A stretch of 64,000 nucleotides of DNA from JAODBQ01 sp047602055 (GCA_047602055.1 JASGIG010000001.1:3410001-3474000), one strand, 5' to 3'; positions 1-8,749 are shown, numbered from the stretch's first letter. The notes: generated from the letters alone by a model not told the origin. Translations and numbers: made by a program.

Positions 1-1143
1 CCCCTCGGTCGGGAAGCTCAGGGGCGCCGGATTCGACGGCCCGAAGCGCTTGAGCACGGCGAGGAAGCTGGCGGTGCCGCTAGCGACGAGCCGCTCGATG
101 ACGGCACGCATCGTCGTCTCCGCCCCGAACGGGACGACGAACTGGTACTGCAGCAGCCCGCTGCGCCCGTAGAACCGGTTCCACGCGCCGACGAGGTCGA
201 GCGGGCAGAAGTAGAAGCCGATCGGCTGCAGCTGGCCGACCTTGTGGCGGGGCGACTTGCGATACCACAGCTCGTTGAACGCGGCGACGGAGAGGTGGTT
301 GAGCAGGCCACCCGGCGGGATCACCGGCGGCACCGTCACCAGCTGGCGGGGCTCGAACGCGAGCGGCGCGCCGGCGGCTCGGCCGGGCAGCTGGTCGAGC
401 GTGGCGTGGTCGCCGTTGGTCAGGATGCTGCGGCCGAGGTGCGCACCCTTGGCGACGAGGTCGATCCAGGCGACGCTGTAGCGGTAGCGGTGGTCGCTGT
501 CGGCCATCGCCGCCATCAACGTGTCGAGGTCGGGGATCCGGGTGGTGTCGACCGACATCCGGCTGGTCTCGACGGGCAGCAGCCGCAGCGTCGCGTCGAC
601 GACGATCCCGGTCAGGCCCATGCCGCCGACCGTCGCCCAGAACAGCGCAGCGTCGTCGGACCGAGACGACGGGCCGACCGACGCCACGGAACCGTCGGCC
701 AGCAGCAGGCGCAGCGATTCGACCGACGAGCCGAACGAGCCGTCGCGGTGATGGTTCTTGCCGTGGATGTCGCTGGCGATCGCCCCGCCGACGGTGACGT
801 GCATCGTCCCCGGCAGCACCGAGACGAAGAAGCCGTGCGGCAGGACGAGGTGCAGCAGCTCCCCGAGGCTCAGCCCGGCCGGGACGACCACCGTCCCGGC
901 CGACGCGTCGAGCAGCACGTCGCCGGTCGCCGCCGGCAGGCGCAACACCAGTCCCCCGCTGTTCTGGGCGGCGTCGCCGTAGCTTCGCCCGAGCCCGCGC
1001 ACCAGCGCGCCTCGCGGTCCCGCGCCGGCCACGGCCCGCGCCGCACCGGTCACGCTGACCTCGTCGACGGTGGCGACCGCAGCCGCCGTGCGCCCCCACC
1101 CTGCCAGCCGCGCCCGCCGCTGCCCGACGGCCAAAGGACTCAC
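1..1143 (-). CDS. dprE1: Decaprenylphosphoryl-beta-D-ribose oxidase (DprE1), C-terminus cut by the window edge
   Basis: FAD-dependent oxidase that, with DprE2, epimerises decaprenylphosphoryl ribose to the arabinose donor used for cell-wall arabinan. The visible 381 residues contain the FAD-binding motif RGLGRSYGD (about 49-57) and AIASDIHGKNHH (about 121-132), typical of DprE1 and related sugar-lipid oxidases. The sequence ends just after GPSNPAPLSFP, so the substrate-site Cys and Lys of the family lie outside the window. The start is a GTG with a weak GGA upstream. The UbiA prenyltransferase about 1 kb away makes the same pathway and strengthens the call. Confidence 0.85.
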   Translation of the reverse strand, partial: MSPLAVGQRRARLAGWGRTAAAVATVDEVSVTGAARAVAGAGPRGALVRGLGRSYGDAAQNSGGLVLRLPAATGDVLLDASAGTVVVPAGLSLGELLHLVLPHGFFVSVLPGTMHVTVGGAIASDIHGKNHHRDGSFGSSVESLRLLLADGSVASVGPSSRSDDAALFWATVGGMGLTGIVVDATLRLLPVETSRMSVDTTRIPDLDTLMAAMADSDHRYRYSVAWIDLVAKGAHLGRSILTNGDHATLDQLPGRAAGAPLAFEPRQLVTVPPVIPPGGLLNHLSVAAFNELWYRKSPRHKVGQLQPIGFYFCPLDLVGAWNRFYGRSGLLQYQFVVPFGAETTMRAVIERLVASGTASFLAVLKRFGPSNPAPLSFPTEG

Positions 1144-1150
1144 CTCTGAT

Positions 1151-1232
1151 CCAACACGGTCATGCGGCGAGCGCCGAAGCGCAGCGGAGGCGACGAGCAC
1201 GGCCGGCGCGGGGAGCAGCTCGGCTGCGACCG
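1151..1232. repeat. Intergenic repeat family A, copy 1
   Basis: The stretch from CCAACACG through GCGGCGAGCGCCGAAGCGC, AGCGGAG, CGAGCACGGC and GACCGGAGCAC recurs at 9747-9832 with small indels. Both copies sit between genes beside minus-strand genes. Shorter pieces (GCGCAGCGGAG or its complement) appear next to the family B repeat at 7865-7885. The rest of the gap (1144-1255) shows nothing else. Confidence 0.6.
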
Positions 1233-1255
1233 GAGCACTGACATCAAGACGGCCA

Positions 1256-2020
1256 TCAATACGGCCACTCAGGTCGCCGGCCGGTGATCCGCTGGATCAC
1301 CGGACCGAGGCCCACCGAGAGCGCGACCTTCAGCAGGACGTTGCGCGCGAACCACGGGAGCTGGGCGAGCTGACGCCCCGCGTTGAGCAAGCGGGAGCGC
1401 CACGAGCCGTCGAGGTCGGCGTGGTAGACGGCCAGCGAGCGGGCTCGCCCGGCGTAGCGGAACCGCCGCCCGGCGAGCAGCTCCCGACCGATCGCCAGCG
1501 TCACCCCGACCGACGAGAACGAGTCGTGGATCAGCAGCACCCCGCCCGGGGCGACCCGCGCCCCCCACTGGTGGATGTCCTGGCGTGCCGGGGCGTAGCG
1601 GTGGGCGCCGTCGATCAGCAGCAGGTCGATCTGCCCGTCGACGGCAGGGTGAGCCTGGTCGCTGAACGCACGGACGTGGCGCACCCGGTCAGCGACGCCG
1701 GCACGGGCGAGGTTGGCGAGGAATCGGGTGTGGTCGTCGTCGGCCTCGGCGGCGTAGCCCTGGATCTCCTGCGGCCCACGGTCGTTGCCGGCGTGCGGGT
1801 CGATCGCCACGACCTCCACACCCTCCGGGGCGGACGTCGCCAGGACGATCGTGCTGCGCCCGCGGAAGCTGCCGATCTCGACGATCCGGTCACCCGGCAC
1901 GGTCGTGCTCGCGGCCCGGTGCAGCTCGGCGATCTGGTCGTCGGACATCCACCCGTCGACACCGTCGGCCGCGGCGAGCGCCTGATCGAAGGTGACGGCC
2001 GGACCCATGCGGCTGCTCAT
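1256..2020 (-). CDS. Class I SAM-dependent methyltransferase, Methyltransf_24 type
   Basis: About 254 residues with a Rossmann core: IVEIGSFRGRSTIVLA is motif I, VVAIDPHAG follows, and IDLLLIDGAHRY is the acidic motif typical of sugar or polysaccharide-associated methyltransferases (Methyltransf_24). I chose the ATG at 2020, preceded by AGCAGGA. The frame stays open to 2110, but that extension is encoded by a dispersed repeat and looks non-native. It lies between dprE1 and ubiA on the same strand, so it could modify cell-envelope glycan, but no substrate can be read from sequence. Confidence 0.7.
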   Translation of the reverse strand: MSSRMGPAVTFDQALAAADGVDGWMSDDQIAELHRAASTTVPGDRIVEIGSFRGRSTIVLATSAPEGVEVVAIDPHAGNDRGPQEIQGYAAEADDDHTRFLANLARAGVADRVRHVRAFSDQAHPAVDGQIDLLLIDGAHRYAPARQDIHQWGARVAPGGVLLIHDSFSSVGVTLAIGRELLAGRRFRYAGRARSLAVYHADLDGSWRSRLLNAGRQLAQLPWFARNVLLKVALSVGLGPVIQRITGRRPEWPY

Positions 2021-2026
2021 TCCTGC

Positions 2027-2095
2027 TCGGGGCCTGCGCCCCCGCACCCACTGCGCCACATCGACGTCCGGTTCCGTGGCGGCCGCTCGGCCGTC
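2027..2095. repeat. Dispersed palindromic repeat family B, copy R1
   Basis: GGCCTGCGCCCCCGCACCC, then CGACGTCCGGTTCCGTGGCG and GCCGCTCGGCCG, match copies at 7801-7857, 13067-13127 and 63073-63137, and an inverted copy at 12381-12453. Core pattern: a GGGGGCTGCGCCCCC hairpin, a variable middle, then GGCGGTCGCTCGGC. Read on the minus strand it encodes a peptide ending in RGRxPR, directly upstream of the methyltransferase start. Confidence 0.6.
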
Positions 2096-2114
2096 ATGAG
2101 CGGGCTCCACCCGC

Positions 2115-2984
2115 TCATCGTACGTAGACGCCGAGGCCGAAGACGATCACCCAGGTCACACCGAGAACCTGCAACATCCGGTCGGCGACGAAGATCTCCT
2201 CCGGCGCGGCGCCGTGACCCTGCTCCAGCACGAGCGTGTAGCGCAGCAGCGCGGCGAGCATCGGGACGATCGACAGCTCGTAGAACGGGATCCGTGGGCC
2301 GATCTCGCGGGTGATCTCGAACGCCCAGTCGCAGTACGTGATCACCGCCGCGGCGAGGCTGACGCTCAGGACGATGCGCAGGTAGCCGAGCGAGTACGCC
2401 TCCAGCGTCGCCCGGGCCTGGGCGGCGTCCTCGCCCCGCTCGCGCATCTCGGCGTAACGCTTGCCGGCGACGATGAACAGCGAGGCGAACGACGTGCACA
2501 GCAGGAACCACGTGCTCATCGGCACGTCGACGGCGACGGCGCCGGCGATGGCACGCAGCACGAAGCCACCGGCGACGGCGATCAGATCGATGACCGCGAG
2601 GTGCTTCCAGATCGCACTGTACGTCAGCGTCAGCACCACGTAACCGGCCACGACCGCACCGGCCTGCCAACGAACCGCCGTGGCGAGCGCGAGGCCGGCG
2701 ACGATCCCCAGCGTGCCGGTCACCCGGGCGGTCGCGAGCGGGATTCGCCCGCTGGCGACCGGGCGGTGGCGCTTGGTCGGGTGAAGGCGATCGAGCTCGA
2801 CGTCGAGGATGTCGTTCCAGAAGTACGTGCCGCTGCTGACCAGGCAGAAGGCGACGAACGCGACGATCGACTGGAGCAGCTCGGTGCGCTTGGTGAGCAC
2901 GTGGGCGGCGCCGGGTGCGGCGAACACGAGGACGTTCTTGACCCACTGCTTCGGCCGCGCCTCGCGCAGCAAAGCCCGCAGCAT
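2115..2984 (-). CDS. ubiA: UbiA-family prenyltransferase, probable decaprenyl-phosphate phosphoribosyltransferase
   Basis: Integral-membrane enzyme of 289 residues expected to transfer phosphoribose from PRPP to decaprenyl phosphate, the first step to the arabinose donor. It has the Mg-binding motif NDILDVELD (57-65) followed by KRHRPVASGRI, and a string of hydrophobic helices including KHLAVIDLIAVAGGFVLR. Its ATG overlaps the stop of the HAD phosphatase gene (TGATG), so the two are translationally coupled. HAD plus UbiA pairs are known for this pathway, where the HAD enzyme dephosphorylates the product. DprE1 nearby completes the chain. Confidence 0.85.
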   Translation of the reverse strand: MLRALLREARPKQWVKNVLVFAAPGAAHVLTKRTELLQSIVAFVAFCLVSSGTYFWNDILDVELDRLHPTKRHRPVASGRIPLATARVTGTLGIVAGLALATAVRWQAGAVVAGYVVLTLTYSAIWKHLAVIDLIAVAGGFVLRAIAGAVAVDVPMSTWFLLCTSFASLFIVAGKRYAEMRERGEDAAQARATLEAYSLGYLRIVLSVSLAAAVITYCDWAFEITREIGPRIPFYELSIVPMLAALLRYTLVLEQGHGAAPEEIFVADRMLQVLGVTWVIVFGLGVYVR

Positions 2985-3638
2985 CACACCACCTCGGTCA
3001 GGGCGAAGGGAGCGGCATCGAGCGGCGCATCGGTCACCCACACCGGGAACGGCGCCATCGCCAGCATCGCCACGTCGCCGCTGCTGTCGCCGTACGCCCA
3101 CAGCGCGTCGGCGCTGAGCCCCTCGGCGGTGAGCCAGGCTCCGAGCCGCTCGGCCTTCACCGACGCCCGGCAGTTGCCACCGTCGAGCCGGTCGCCGTAG
3201 ACGCCGCCATCGCCATCGCCATCGACGGCGACGACGTCGGTGCACAGGACCGCGTCGACGCCGAGCCGCTCGCCGAGCGGGCGCAGGTACGGCCCGAGCG
3301 ACGCCGACACGAGCACGACACGATGCCCGGCGCGCTCGGTGCCAGCGGAGGCGGGCGACGGTGTCGGCGCGCAGGTCGGAGGCCATCACCTCGGCGGCGA
3401 ACACCTCACCGAGCGCGGCGACCTCGTCGACCCGCCGGCCGCGCAGCACGCCGCCGGCGACGACCTCCTTAAGCGCATCGCGGTCGCGACGGACGGCGGC
3501 GCGCAGCGCGGCGACCGGCCGGCGCAGCACGGCGCGGGCGATCCCGCGGTTGCCGCCGACGCGGACGAGGAAGCGCGAGACGCAATCGTGCTGCGTCAAC
3601 GTGTGATCGACGTCGAACGCGGCGACCCCCACCGTCAT
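2984..3638 (-). pseudogene. HAD-family phosphatase with a +1 frameshift, probable phosphoribosyl-decaprenol phosphatase
   Basis: The N-terminal frame starts MTVGVAAFDVDHTL, with the nucleophile motif DVDHT at 9-13. It continues to RLRWHRA; the rest (VVLVSASLGPYLRPLGERLG and the motif YGDSSGD) lies in another frame. The shift is near 3330-3336, in a GCGCGC run with one base too many. The span is 655 nt, one more than a multiple of three, so removing one base gives a 217-residue protein. Both halves are well conserved, so a sequencing error is as likely as real loss. It lies directly upstream of ubiA. Confidence 0.75.
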
Positions 3639-3649
3639 CGAGTGCCCCC

Positions 3650-3936
3650 TGCCGGGTTCGTGTCAGCACACGAACCGACAGTGCGTTTGTGCGCTGACGC
3701 AAACCCGAGGCGCCTGGCTCCGAGGCCGGCCGGCTCCGTGGCAGCACACAGACTGACAGTCGGTTCGTGTCGTGACACGAACCCCTCGCGCCGAGCACCA
3801 GCCGGATCTGCGTCAGGACACGAACCGACAGTGCGTTTGTGTCGTGACACAAAGCCTGCGGGCCGAGCACCTGCCGGGTTCGTGTCAGCACACAGACCGA
3901 CAGTCGGTTTGTGTCGTGGCACAAACGCCGAGCACC
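3650..3936. repeat. Four tandem repeats of 65-77 bp rich in inverted repeats
   Basis: Four consecutive units begin near 3650, 3727, 3800 and 3871. Each carries GTGTCAGCACAC or a variant, the core ACCGACAGTNGGT or a variant, and GTTTGTGTCGTGACACAAAC or a variant. Units are joined by a GC-rich linker usually ending CCGAGCACC. GTTCGTGTC/GACACGAAC-type arms can pair within and between units. The array fills the gap between the aroA stop and the HAD-ubiA start, on the promoter side of the latter. All reading frames across it give repetitive peptides (such as CHDTNRLSV), so I do not call a gene. Confidence 0.85.
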
Positions 3937-3966
3937 GGGCTCGGACCGCGGGCATGCACGGGCTCG

Positions 3967-5271
3967 TCATGCGCCGAGCCCGTCGAGCATGGTCCAGAAG
4001 CCGGGCCAGCTCTTGGTGACGACGTCGGGGTCGTCGACCTCGATGCCGTCGTGGGCGGTGCCGAGCACGGCGAAGGCCATCGCCAGGCGGTGATCGTGGT
4101 GCGTGCCGAGTCGGGCCGGGCGCACCGCCGAGGGGGTGATCCGCAGCCCGTCGGGCAACTCGACGGCATCGACGCCGGCGCGGTGCAGCTCGGCGCACAG
4201 GTCGCCGATGCGGTCGCTCTCCTTGCCACGGATGAAGCCGACGCCGCCGATCGTCGTCGGCGTCGACGCCCCGACGGCGACGACGGCCAGCGTCGGCACG
4301 AGGTCGCTGCAGTCGGCCATATCGACGTCGATGCCGACGAGATCACCCGCCCGCGACACCGTCGTGCCCCGCTCGTCGCGCGTCACCTCGCAGCCCATCC
4401 GCCCCAACAGGTCGGCGAACACCGCGTCGCCCTGCACCGAGTCGGCCCCGAGACCAGCGACCGTCACCCGACCACCGCGCACCGCGGCGATCGCCAGCGC
4501 ATAGCTGGCCGAGCTGGCATCCGGCTCGACGACCTGCGCGCCGGCCACATACCGACCCTCCCCGACGCGGACGACCTCGTCGCCGACCGAGACGTCCGTG
4601 ACGCCGAACGCGGCCATCACCGCCGTCGTGATCGCCAGATACGGGCGCGACACCAGCGGCGTCGTCAGCCGCAGCGCCAGGCCGCCGGACAGGTACGGGG
4701 CGATCAGCATCAGCGCCGTCAGGTACTGGCTGCTGACGTCGCCGGGCAGCTCGATCGACCCACCGATGCGCAGCGGCCCGCCGACGGTGACCGGCAGATG
4801 CCCCCACCTCTCCCCCGGCGTGACCGCCGCCCCGAGCGCGGCGAGCGCGTCGTGCAGCGGCCCCATCGGCCGGCCGCGCAACGGCGGCAGCCCGTCGACC
4901 GTGATGTCGCCGGGAGCCAGCGCGGCGACCGCGGTGACGAACCGCGACGTCGTCCCGGCCAGCCGCGTCGGCAGCGTCACGCCGCCGCGTAGCTGATCGC
5001 GCCCGCCGACCACGGTCACCACATCGCCGTCACGCCCGACACCGACGCCGAGCGCGGCGAGGCAGTCGAGCATCGCGGCGACGTCGTCGCCGTCGGGAAC
5101 GCCGTGCAGCGTCGAGGTCCCGTCGGCGAGGGCGGCACAGATCAGAGCGCGGTTGGCGATGCTCTTCGAGCCAGGCACCTCCACCGCGGCATCGACCTGC
5201 CCGGCGAGGGTGCGCACTCGCACCGAGGGCATCGGGACCGTGACGTCGGTTCGCTCGCCGCGGTCGCTCAC
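3967..5271 (-). CDS. aroA: 3-phosphoshikimate 1-carboxyvinyltransferase (EPSP synthase)
   Basis: Sixth step of the shikimate pathway, joining PEP and shikimate-3-phosphate. The protein is 434 residues, the usual length. Motifs: VPGSKSIANRA (32-42, phosphate and substrate binding), RLAGTTSRF, GDVSSQYLTALM, and FIRGKESDRI near the C-terminus. I chose the GTG at 5271, which overlaps the tyrA stop as GTGA; an ATG at 5232 is the alternative. Adjacent tyrA gives a small aromatic amino acid operon. Confidence 0.95.
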   Translation of the reverse strand: MSDRGERTDVTVPMPSVRVRTLAGQVDAAVEVPGSKSIANRALICAALADGTSTLHGVPDGDDVAAMLDCLAALGVGVGRDGDVVTVVGGRDQLRGGVTLPTRLAGTTSRFVTAVAALAPGDITVDGLPPLRGRPMGPLHDALAALGAAVTPGERWGHLPVTVGGPLRIGGSIELPGDVSSQYLTALMLIAPYLSGGLALRLTTPLVSRPYLAITTAVMAAFGVTDVSVGDEVVRVGEGRYVAGAQVVEPDASSASYALAIAAVRGGRVTVAGLGADSVQGDAVFADLLGRMGCEVTRDERGTTVSRAGDLVGIDVDMADCSDLVPTLAVVAVGASTPTTIGGVGFIRGKESDRIGDLCAELHRAGVDAVELPDGLRITPSAVRPARLGTHHDHRLAMAFAVLGTAHDGIEVDDPDVVTKSWPGFWTMLDGLGA

Positions 5272-6352
5272 GCCAGCCGCTGCACGGCCGGGCGGAACCG
5301 CCGGGCGATGAGACCGCCACGGAACAGGTCGGCGGCGTCGACATCGACGAGCACGACCGCGACGCCCTTGTTGCCCTCGACGCTGTGCACGACCTCGAAG
5401 CTGGCGATGTTGACGCCCAGCTCGGCGGCGAGCGTGAAGATCTCGGCGGCGGCGCCGGTCCGGTCCGGGATCGGGACGCGAACCTCGGCCAGCTCGCCCG
5501 GCTGGTTGACCCGGCTCGGCAGGTTGCTGCGGGCCTCGCGGGCCCGGCTGAGGCGGGCGAACAGCCCGGCGCGGTCGTCGGTGTCGACCACGCTGCGCAT
5601 CGCCGTCAAGCCGTCGATCAACCCGTCCAGCGCCGACAGGATCGCCGGGCGATTCTCGGCACACACCCCGAGCCAGTTGCCCGGCGCACCGCTGGCGATG
5701 CGGGTCATGTCCCGGAAGCCGCCGGCGGCGAGGCGCAGCAGTGCCGCATGCTCCTCGGCGCGGTCGGCGGCCAGGCCCATCAGCGTCGCCGCGGTGAGGT
5801 GCGGGACGTGGCTGATCACCGCCACCAGCTCGTCGTGGCGCTCGGCAGGCAGGGCGACCACCTCGGCACCGAGGCTCGGCGACGACGGCTGCCGCCGTCG
5901 CGAACGTCTCGTCGGAGGTGCCCGGCTCGGGGGTCAGCACCCACACCGCGCCGACGAACATCTCCGGGTCGGCGCCGTCGAGACCATCCAGCTCGCTGCC
6001 GGCCATCGGATGACCGCCGACGAAGCGCGCATCATCGGTCACCGCGACGATTCCGCCCTTGACCCCGCCGACATCGGTGACGACGCCGGAGGTCTCCGCC
6101 AGCGCCCGCTTCACCGCGGTCGGCAAGGGCCAGGACCGGCGTGGCGACGAACGTGATCGCGGCCCCGGCATCGAGGCCGACGGCGTCGACGATCCCCCGC
6201 GCCAGCGCGGTCTCGGCGGCGACCGGGTCGAGATCGTCACCGGTGACGTACCAGCCGCGCTCACGCAGAGCGACGGCCACCGACCCGCCGATCAAGCCCA
6301 GCCCGGTGACGTTGGCGCGGCGTGGCGCTTCAGTGGAGACCGGCGTTGTCAC
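5268..6352 (-). pseudogene. tyrA: Prephenate dehydrogenase with C-terminal ACT-like domain, broken by two +1 frameshifts
   Basis: NAD(P)-dependent step to tyrosine. Three frames together make one protein: an N-terminal Rossmann part with TGLGLIGGS, a middle part with TDVGGVKG and GGHPMAGSE, and a C-terminal part with ISHVPHLTAATL and an ACT-like end (VRVPIPDRTGAAAEIF). Shifts are near 6128-6131 (an extra C in GGCCCTT) and near 5876-5879 (an extra C in GAGCCTC). The 1085-nt span is two over a multiple of three. Downstream aroA is intact. Two identical-type errors in an essential biosynthetic gene suggest sequence error, though a true double mutant cannot be excluded. Confidence 0.8.
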
Positions 6353-6363
6353 GGCCTGCCACG

Positions 6364-7164
6364 CTAGCGGCGACGCCGCGTGGCGGGTGGGGCATCGAGC
6401 CGGCGGACCTCGTCGAGGCGCAGCTCTCGCCACTCGCCGGGGGCCAGCTGGGCGTCGCGCAGCGTGCCGATGCGCACCCGCACCAGGCGTCGCACGGGGT
6501 GGCCGATCGCCTCGCACATCCGTCGCACCTGGCGGTTGCGGCCCTCGTGGATGGTGATCCGCAGCACGCCCGGGCTCGGCTGGGAGACCTTGGCCGGCGC
6601 GGTCGGCCCGTCGTCCAGCTCGACACCGTCACGCAAGCGGCGCAACGCCCCGGGAGCGACGGCACCGCGCACCTCGGCGACGTACTCCTTCTCGACCCCG
6701 TGGCTCGGATGGGTCAGCCGGTTGGCGAGGTCGCCGTCGTTGGTCAGCAGCAGCAGCCCCTCGGTGTCGACGTCGAGGCGCCCCACCGGGAACACCCGCG
6801 GCTCGGCCGGCACGAGCTGGACGACGGTCGGCCGGCCCTGCGGGTCGCTGGCCGTGGTGACCACGCCGGACGGCTTGTTCAGCAGGTAGTAGACGAGGCC
6901 GGGGCGCACGCCGATCGGCACCCCGTCGACGACCACCTCGTCGCGCTCGGGGTCGACCCGCCGGCCGAGGACGGCGACCTCGCCGTTGACCAGGACCCGC
7001 CCGGCAGCGATCAGCTCCTCGCTGTGACGACGGCTGCCGATGCCGCGCTCGGCGAGCACCTTCTGCAGGCGGGGCAGCCCGGCGTCCGAGCTGGCCGCGC
7101 GCTCGGCCGCCCACTGCTCCCACAGCGGCGGTTCGAGCGCGGGGTCGTCAGGCGGTCGGGGCAT
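6364..7164 (-). CDS. rluB: Ribosomal large-subunit pseudouridine synthase, RluB/RsuA family
   Basis: Protein of 266 residues that isomerises uridine in 23S rRNA. It has an N-terminal S4 RNA-binding domain (LQKVLAERGIGSRRHSEELI, about 33-52, then RVLVNG) and the catalytic motif GRLDVDTEGLLLLTNDG with Asp at about 131. The RNA-binding end includes HEGRNRQVRRM. The ATG at 7164 overlaps the last codons of scpB by 17 bp. The order scpA-scpB-rluB is conserved across Actinobacteria and Firmicutes. Confidence 0.93.
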   Translation of the reverse strand: MPRPPDDPALEPPLWEQWAAERAASSDAGLPRLQKVLAERGIGSRRHSEELIAAGRVLVNGEVAVLGRRVDPERDEVVVDGVPIGVRPGLVYYLLNKPSGVVTTASDPQGRPTVVQLVPAEPRVFPVGRLDVDTEGLLLLTNDGDLANRLTHPSHGVEKEYVAEVRGAVAPGALRRLRDGVELDDGPTAPAKVSQPSPGVLRITIHEGRNRQVRRMCEAIGHPVRRLVRVRIGTLRDAQLAPGEWRELRLDEVRRLDAPPATRRRR

Positions 7165-7783
7165 CGCCGGGCTCGACGCGCAGGCCGTGCTCCAGGGCCT
7201 CGACCACGTCGGCACCGGGCACGAACTCGGCGATCGGCGGCAGGTCGGCCAGCGAGGCGAGGCCGAGCTTCTCCAGGAACGCCGGCGTCGTGCCGAACAG
7301 GATCGCCTGGCCGGGCCCGTTGTCCCGGGCCACCTCGGCGACGTAGCCGCGGGCCTGCAGCGTGCGCAGCACCCCGTCGGGATCGACGCCACGGATCGAG
7401 GCGATCTGTGCCCGTGACAGCGGCTGCTTGTAGGCGACGATCGCCAACGTCTCCAGCGCTGCCGCGCTCATCCGGGCGCGCTGGCCGTCGAGCAGGAAGC
7501 GCTCGACGTACGGGGCGAGGTCCGCCTGGGTCTGGTAGCGATAGCCGCCGGCGACCTTGGCGATGGTGAAGCCGTGGCCGGCCTCGTCGTAGGCGCTGGC
7601 CAGCTCGGCGCACAACCGCTCGACCATCGCCGTCGGCTGCTCCAGGAGCTGGGCGAGCAGCTCGGCGGGCACCGGCTCCACGGCCACCAGCAGGATCGCC
7701 TCGATCGCCCGCACCGTGTCGGCGTCGGGCTGACCGGGCAGCCGCTGCTGGACCGGTTGCTCGTCCGGCTCGACGTCGCTCAC
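7148..7783 (-). CDS. scpB: Segregation and condensation protein B
   Basis: Kleisin-partner subunit of the SMC-ScpAB condensin, with tandem winged-helix domains. The protein is 211 residues from a GTG start. Recognisable stretches are AIEAILLVAVEPVPAE, LETLAIVAYKQPLSRAQI and IRGVDPDGVLRTLQARGYV, the ScpB signature. It follows scpA on the same strand, separated by about 100 bp holding a family B repeat and a 30-codon ORF. Confidence 0.95.
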   Translation of the reverse strand: MSDVEPDEQPVQQRLPGQPDADTVRAIEAILLVAVEPVPAELLAQLLEQPTAMVERLCAELASAYDEAGHGFTIAKVAGGYRYQTQADLAPYVERFLLDGQRARMSAAALETLAIVAYKQPLSRAQIASIRGVDPDGVLRTLQARGYVAEVARDNGPGQAILFGTTPAFLEKLGLASLADLPPIAEFVPGADVVEALEHGLRVEPGDAPTA

Positions 7784-7795
7784 AGGATCATCCGT

Positions 7796-7888
7796 TCACT
7801 CGCGGGGGCTGCGCCCCCGAACCCCGTCGATCCCCGGCCCCGTGGCGGTCGCTCGGCGATCCGGCTGAGCTCCGCTGCGCTCACTCAT
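7796..7888 (-). CDS. 30-codon ORF of unknown reality between scpA and scpB
   Basis: Its ATG overlaps the scpA stop as ATGA, and it ends 13 bp before the scpB start. It begins MSERSGAQPDRR and ends RGRSPRE. It is encoded almost entirely by the dispersed repeat R2. Similar peptides are read from the other copies, including the first residues of TfuA (63160). It may be translated by coupling, but I know no function. Confidence 0.3.
   Translation of the reverse strand: MSERSGAQPDRRATATGPGIDGVRGRSPRE
7801..7857. repeat. Dispersed palindromic repeat family B, copy R2
   Basis: This is the cleanest copy: GGGGGCTGCGCCCCCGAACC, a central GTCGATCCCCGGCC, then CCGTGGCGGTCGCTCGGC. The first 15 bases form a perfect inverted arm around CTGCG. 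It lies between scpA and scpB. See R1, R3, R4 and R5 for the other copies. Confidence 0.65.
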
Positions 7889-8664
7889 CCCTCGTACTCG
7901 TCGAGGCCCATCGCCCCGACCGACACCGGCTCGCGCCCGCCGGTCCACTCGATCTCGATGTCGCCGAAGCGCTCGCCCTGGTCCAGCTCGACCATGCCCT
8001 GCTTGAACAGCTCCAGCAACGCCAGGAAGCGCACGATCACCTCCAGCCGCTCGACCAGCTCGCCGGTCAGCCGCCGGAACGACACCCGGCCGAGCCTCGG
8101 CAGCTCGTCGACCAGCTCGACGAGGGCGTCGGCGACGCTGGCGCGCACCGGGGCGACGTGGAACAGGTCGATGCGCGCCACCGGCTTGGGCGTCACGGCC
8201 CGCAGGTAGGCCTTGCGGATCCGCGCCGGGGTGACGCCGTCGAGCAGGTCGGGCAGCAGGTCGGCGAAGCGCTCGTCGGGCCCGACGGCGCGGCCGTAGC
8301 ACCGGTCGGCGTCGTCGGCCAGCGAGGAGAACACGGCGGCGACGTCCTTGAACGTCTTGCACTCGACGAGCCGGGCGAGCAGCAGGTCGCGCTCCTCCCA
8401 CAGGGCCAGCTCGTCGTCGATGTCGACGGTCTCCTTGCCGGGCAGCAGGCGACGGGCCTTCAGCTCGACGAGCGTCGCGGCGATCAGCAGGAACTCGGTG
8501 GCGACGTCGAGGTCGATCGACTGCATCCGCTCGATCTCGGCGAGGTAGGCGTCGACGATCGGGCTGAGCGACACCTCGTAGAGGTCGACCTGCTCGCGCA
8601 GGATCAGGTGCAGCAGCAGATCGAACGGCCCCTCGAACACGGGGGTGGAGACCTCGACCGACAT
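7885..8664 (-). CDS. scpA: Segregation and condensation protein A (kleisin)
   Basis: Protein of 259 residues that bridges the SMC heads. The N-terminal signature VFEGPFDLLLHLILREQVDL is diagnostic. It continues with YLAEIERMQSIDLDVATEFLLIAATLVELKARRLLP split across helices, and ends in a winged helix (VIVRFLALLELFKQGMVELD). It is divergent from trpS across an 85-bp gap and followed by scpB on the same strand. Confidence 0.95.
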   Translation of the reverse strand: MSVEVSTPVFEGPFDLLLHLILREQVDLYEVSLSPIVDAYLAEIERMQSIDLDVATEFLLIAATLVELKARRLLPGKETVDIDDELALWEERDLLLARLVECKTFKDVAAVFSSLADDADRCYGRAVGPDERFADLLPDLLDGVTPARIRKAYLRAVTPKPVARIDLFHVAPVRASVADALVELVDELPRLGRVSFRRLTGELVERLEVIVRFLALLELFKQGMVELDQGERFGDIEIEWTGGREPVSVGAMGLDEYEG

Positions 8665-8749
8665 GGTTCGTTCAGGCTACTGACGGCGCTGCGGCGGATC
8701 GCGGCAATGCCGAGGCTCGCTCCGGTGGTCGGCCACTACCGTTCAGGAG

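Noticed and set aside
80..1099. Long Arg/Pro/Gly-rich ORFs opposite or out of frame with real genes, here and throughout the window
   Set aside because: Shadow frames of high-GC coding DNA; the correct frames carry recognisable domains.
3650..3936. Possible CRISPR array
   Set aside because: Units are imperfect copies along their whole length, with no unique spacers and no cas genes nearby.
3635..4198. Repetitive ORFs on the minus strand across the tandem repeats (such as CHDTNRLSV peptides)
   Set aside because: They are translations of the repeat itself in several frames and lack any start-site or codon support.
5268..6352. Programmed frameshifting in tyrA
   Set aside because: No slippery heptamer at either site; both need one surplus base, like other breaks in this sequence.
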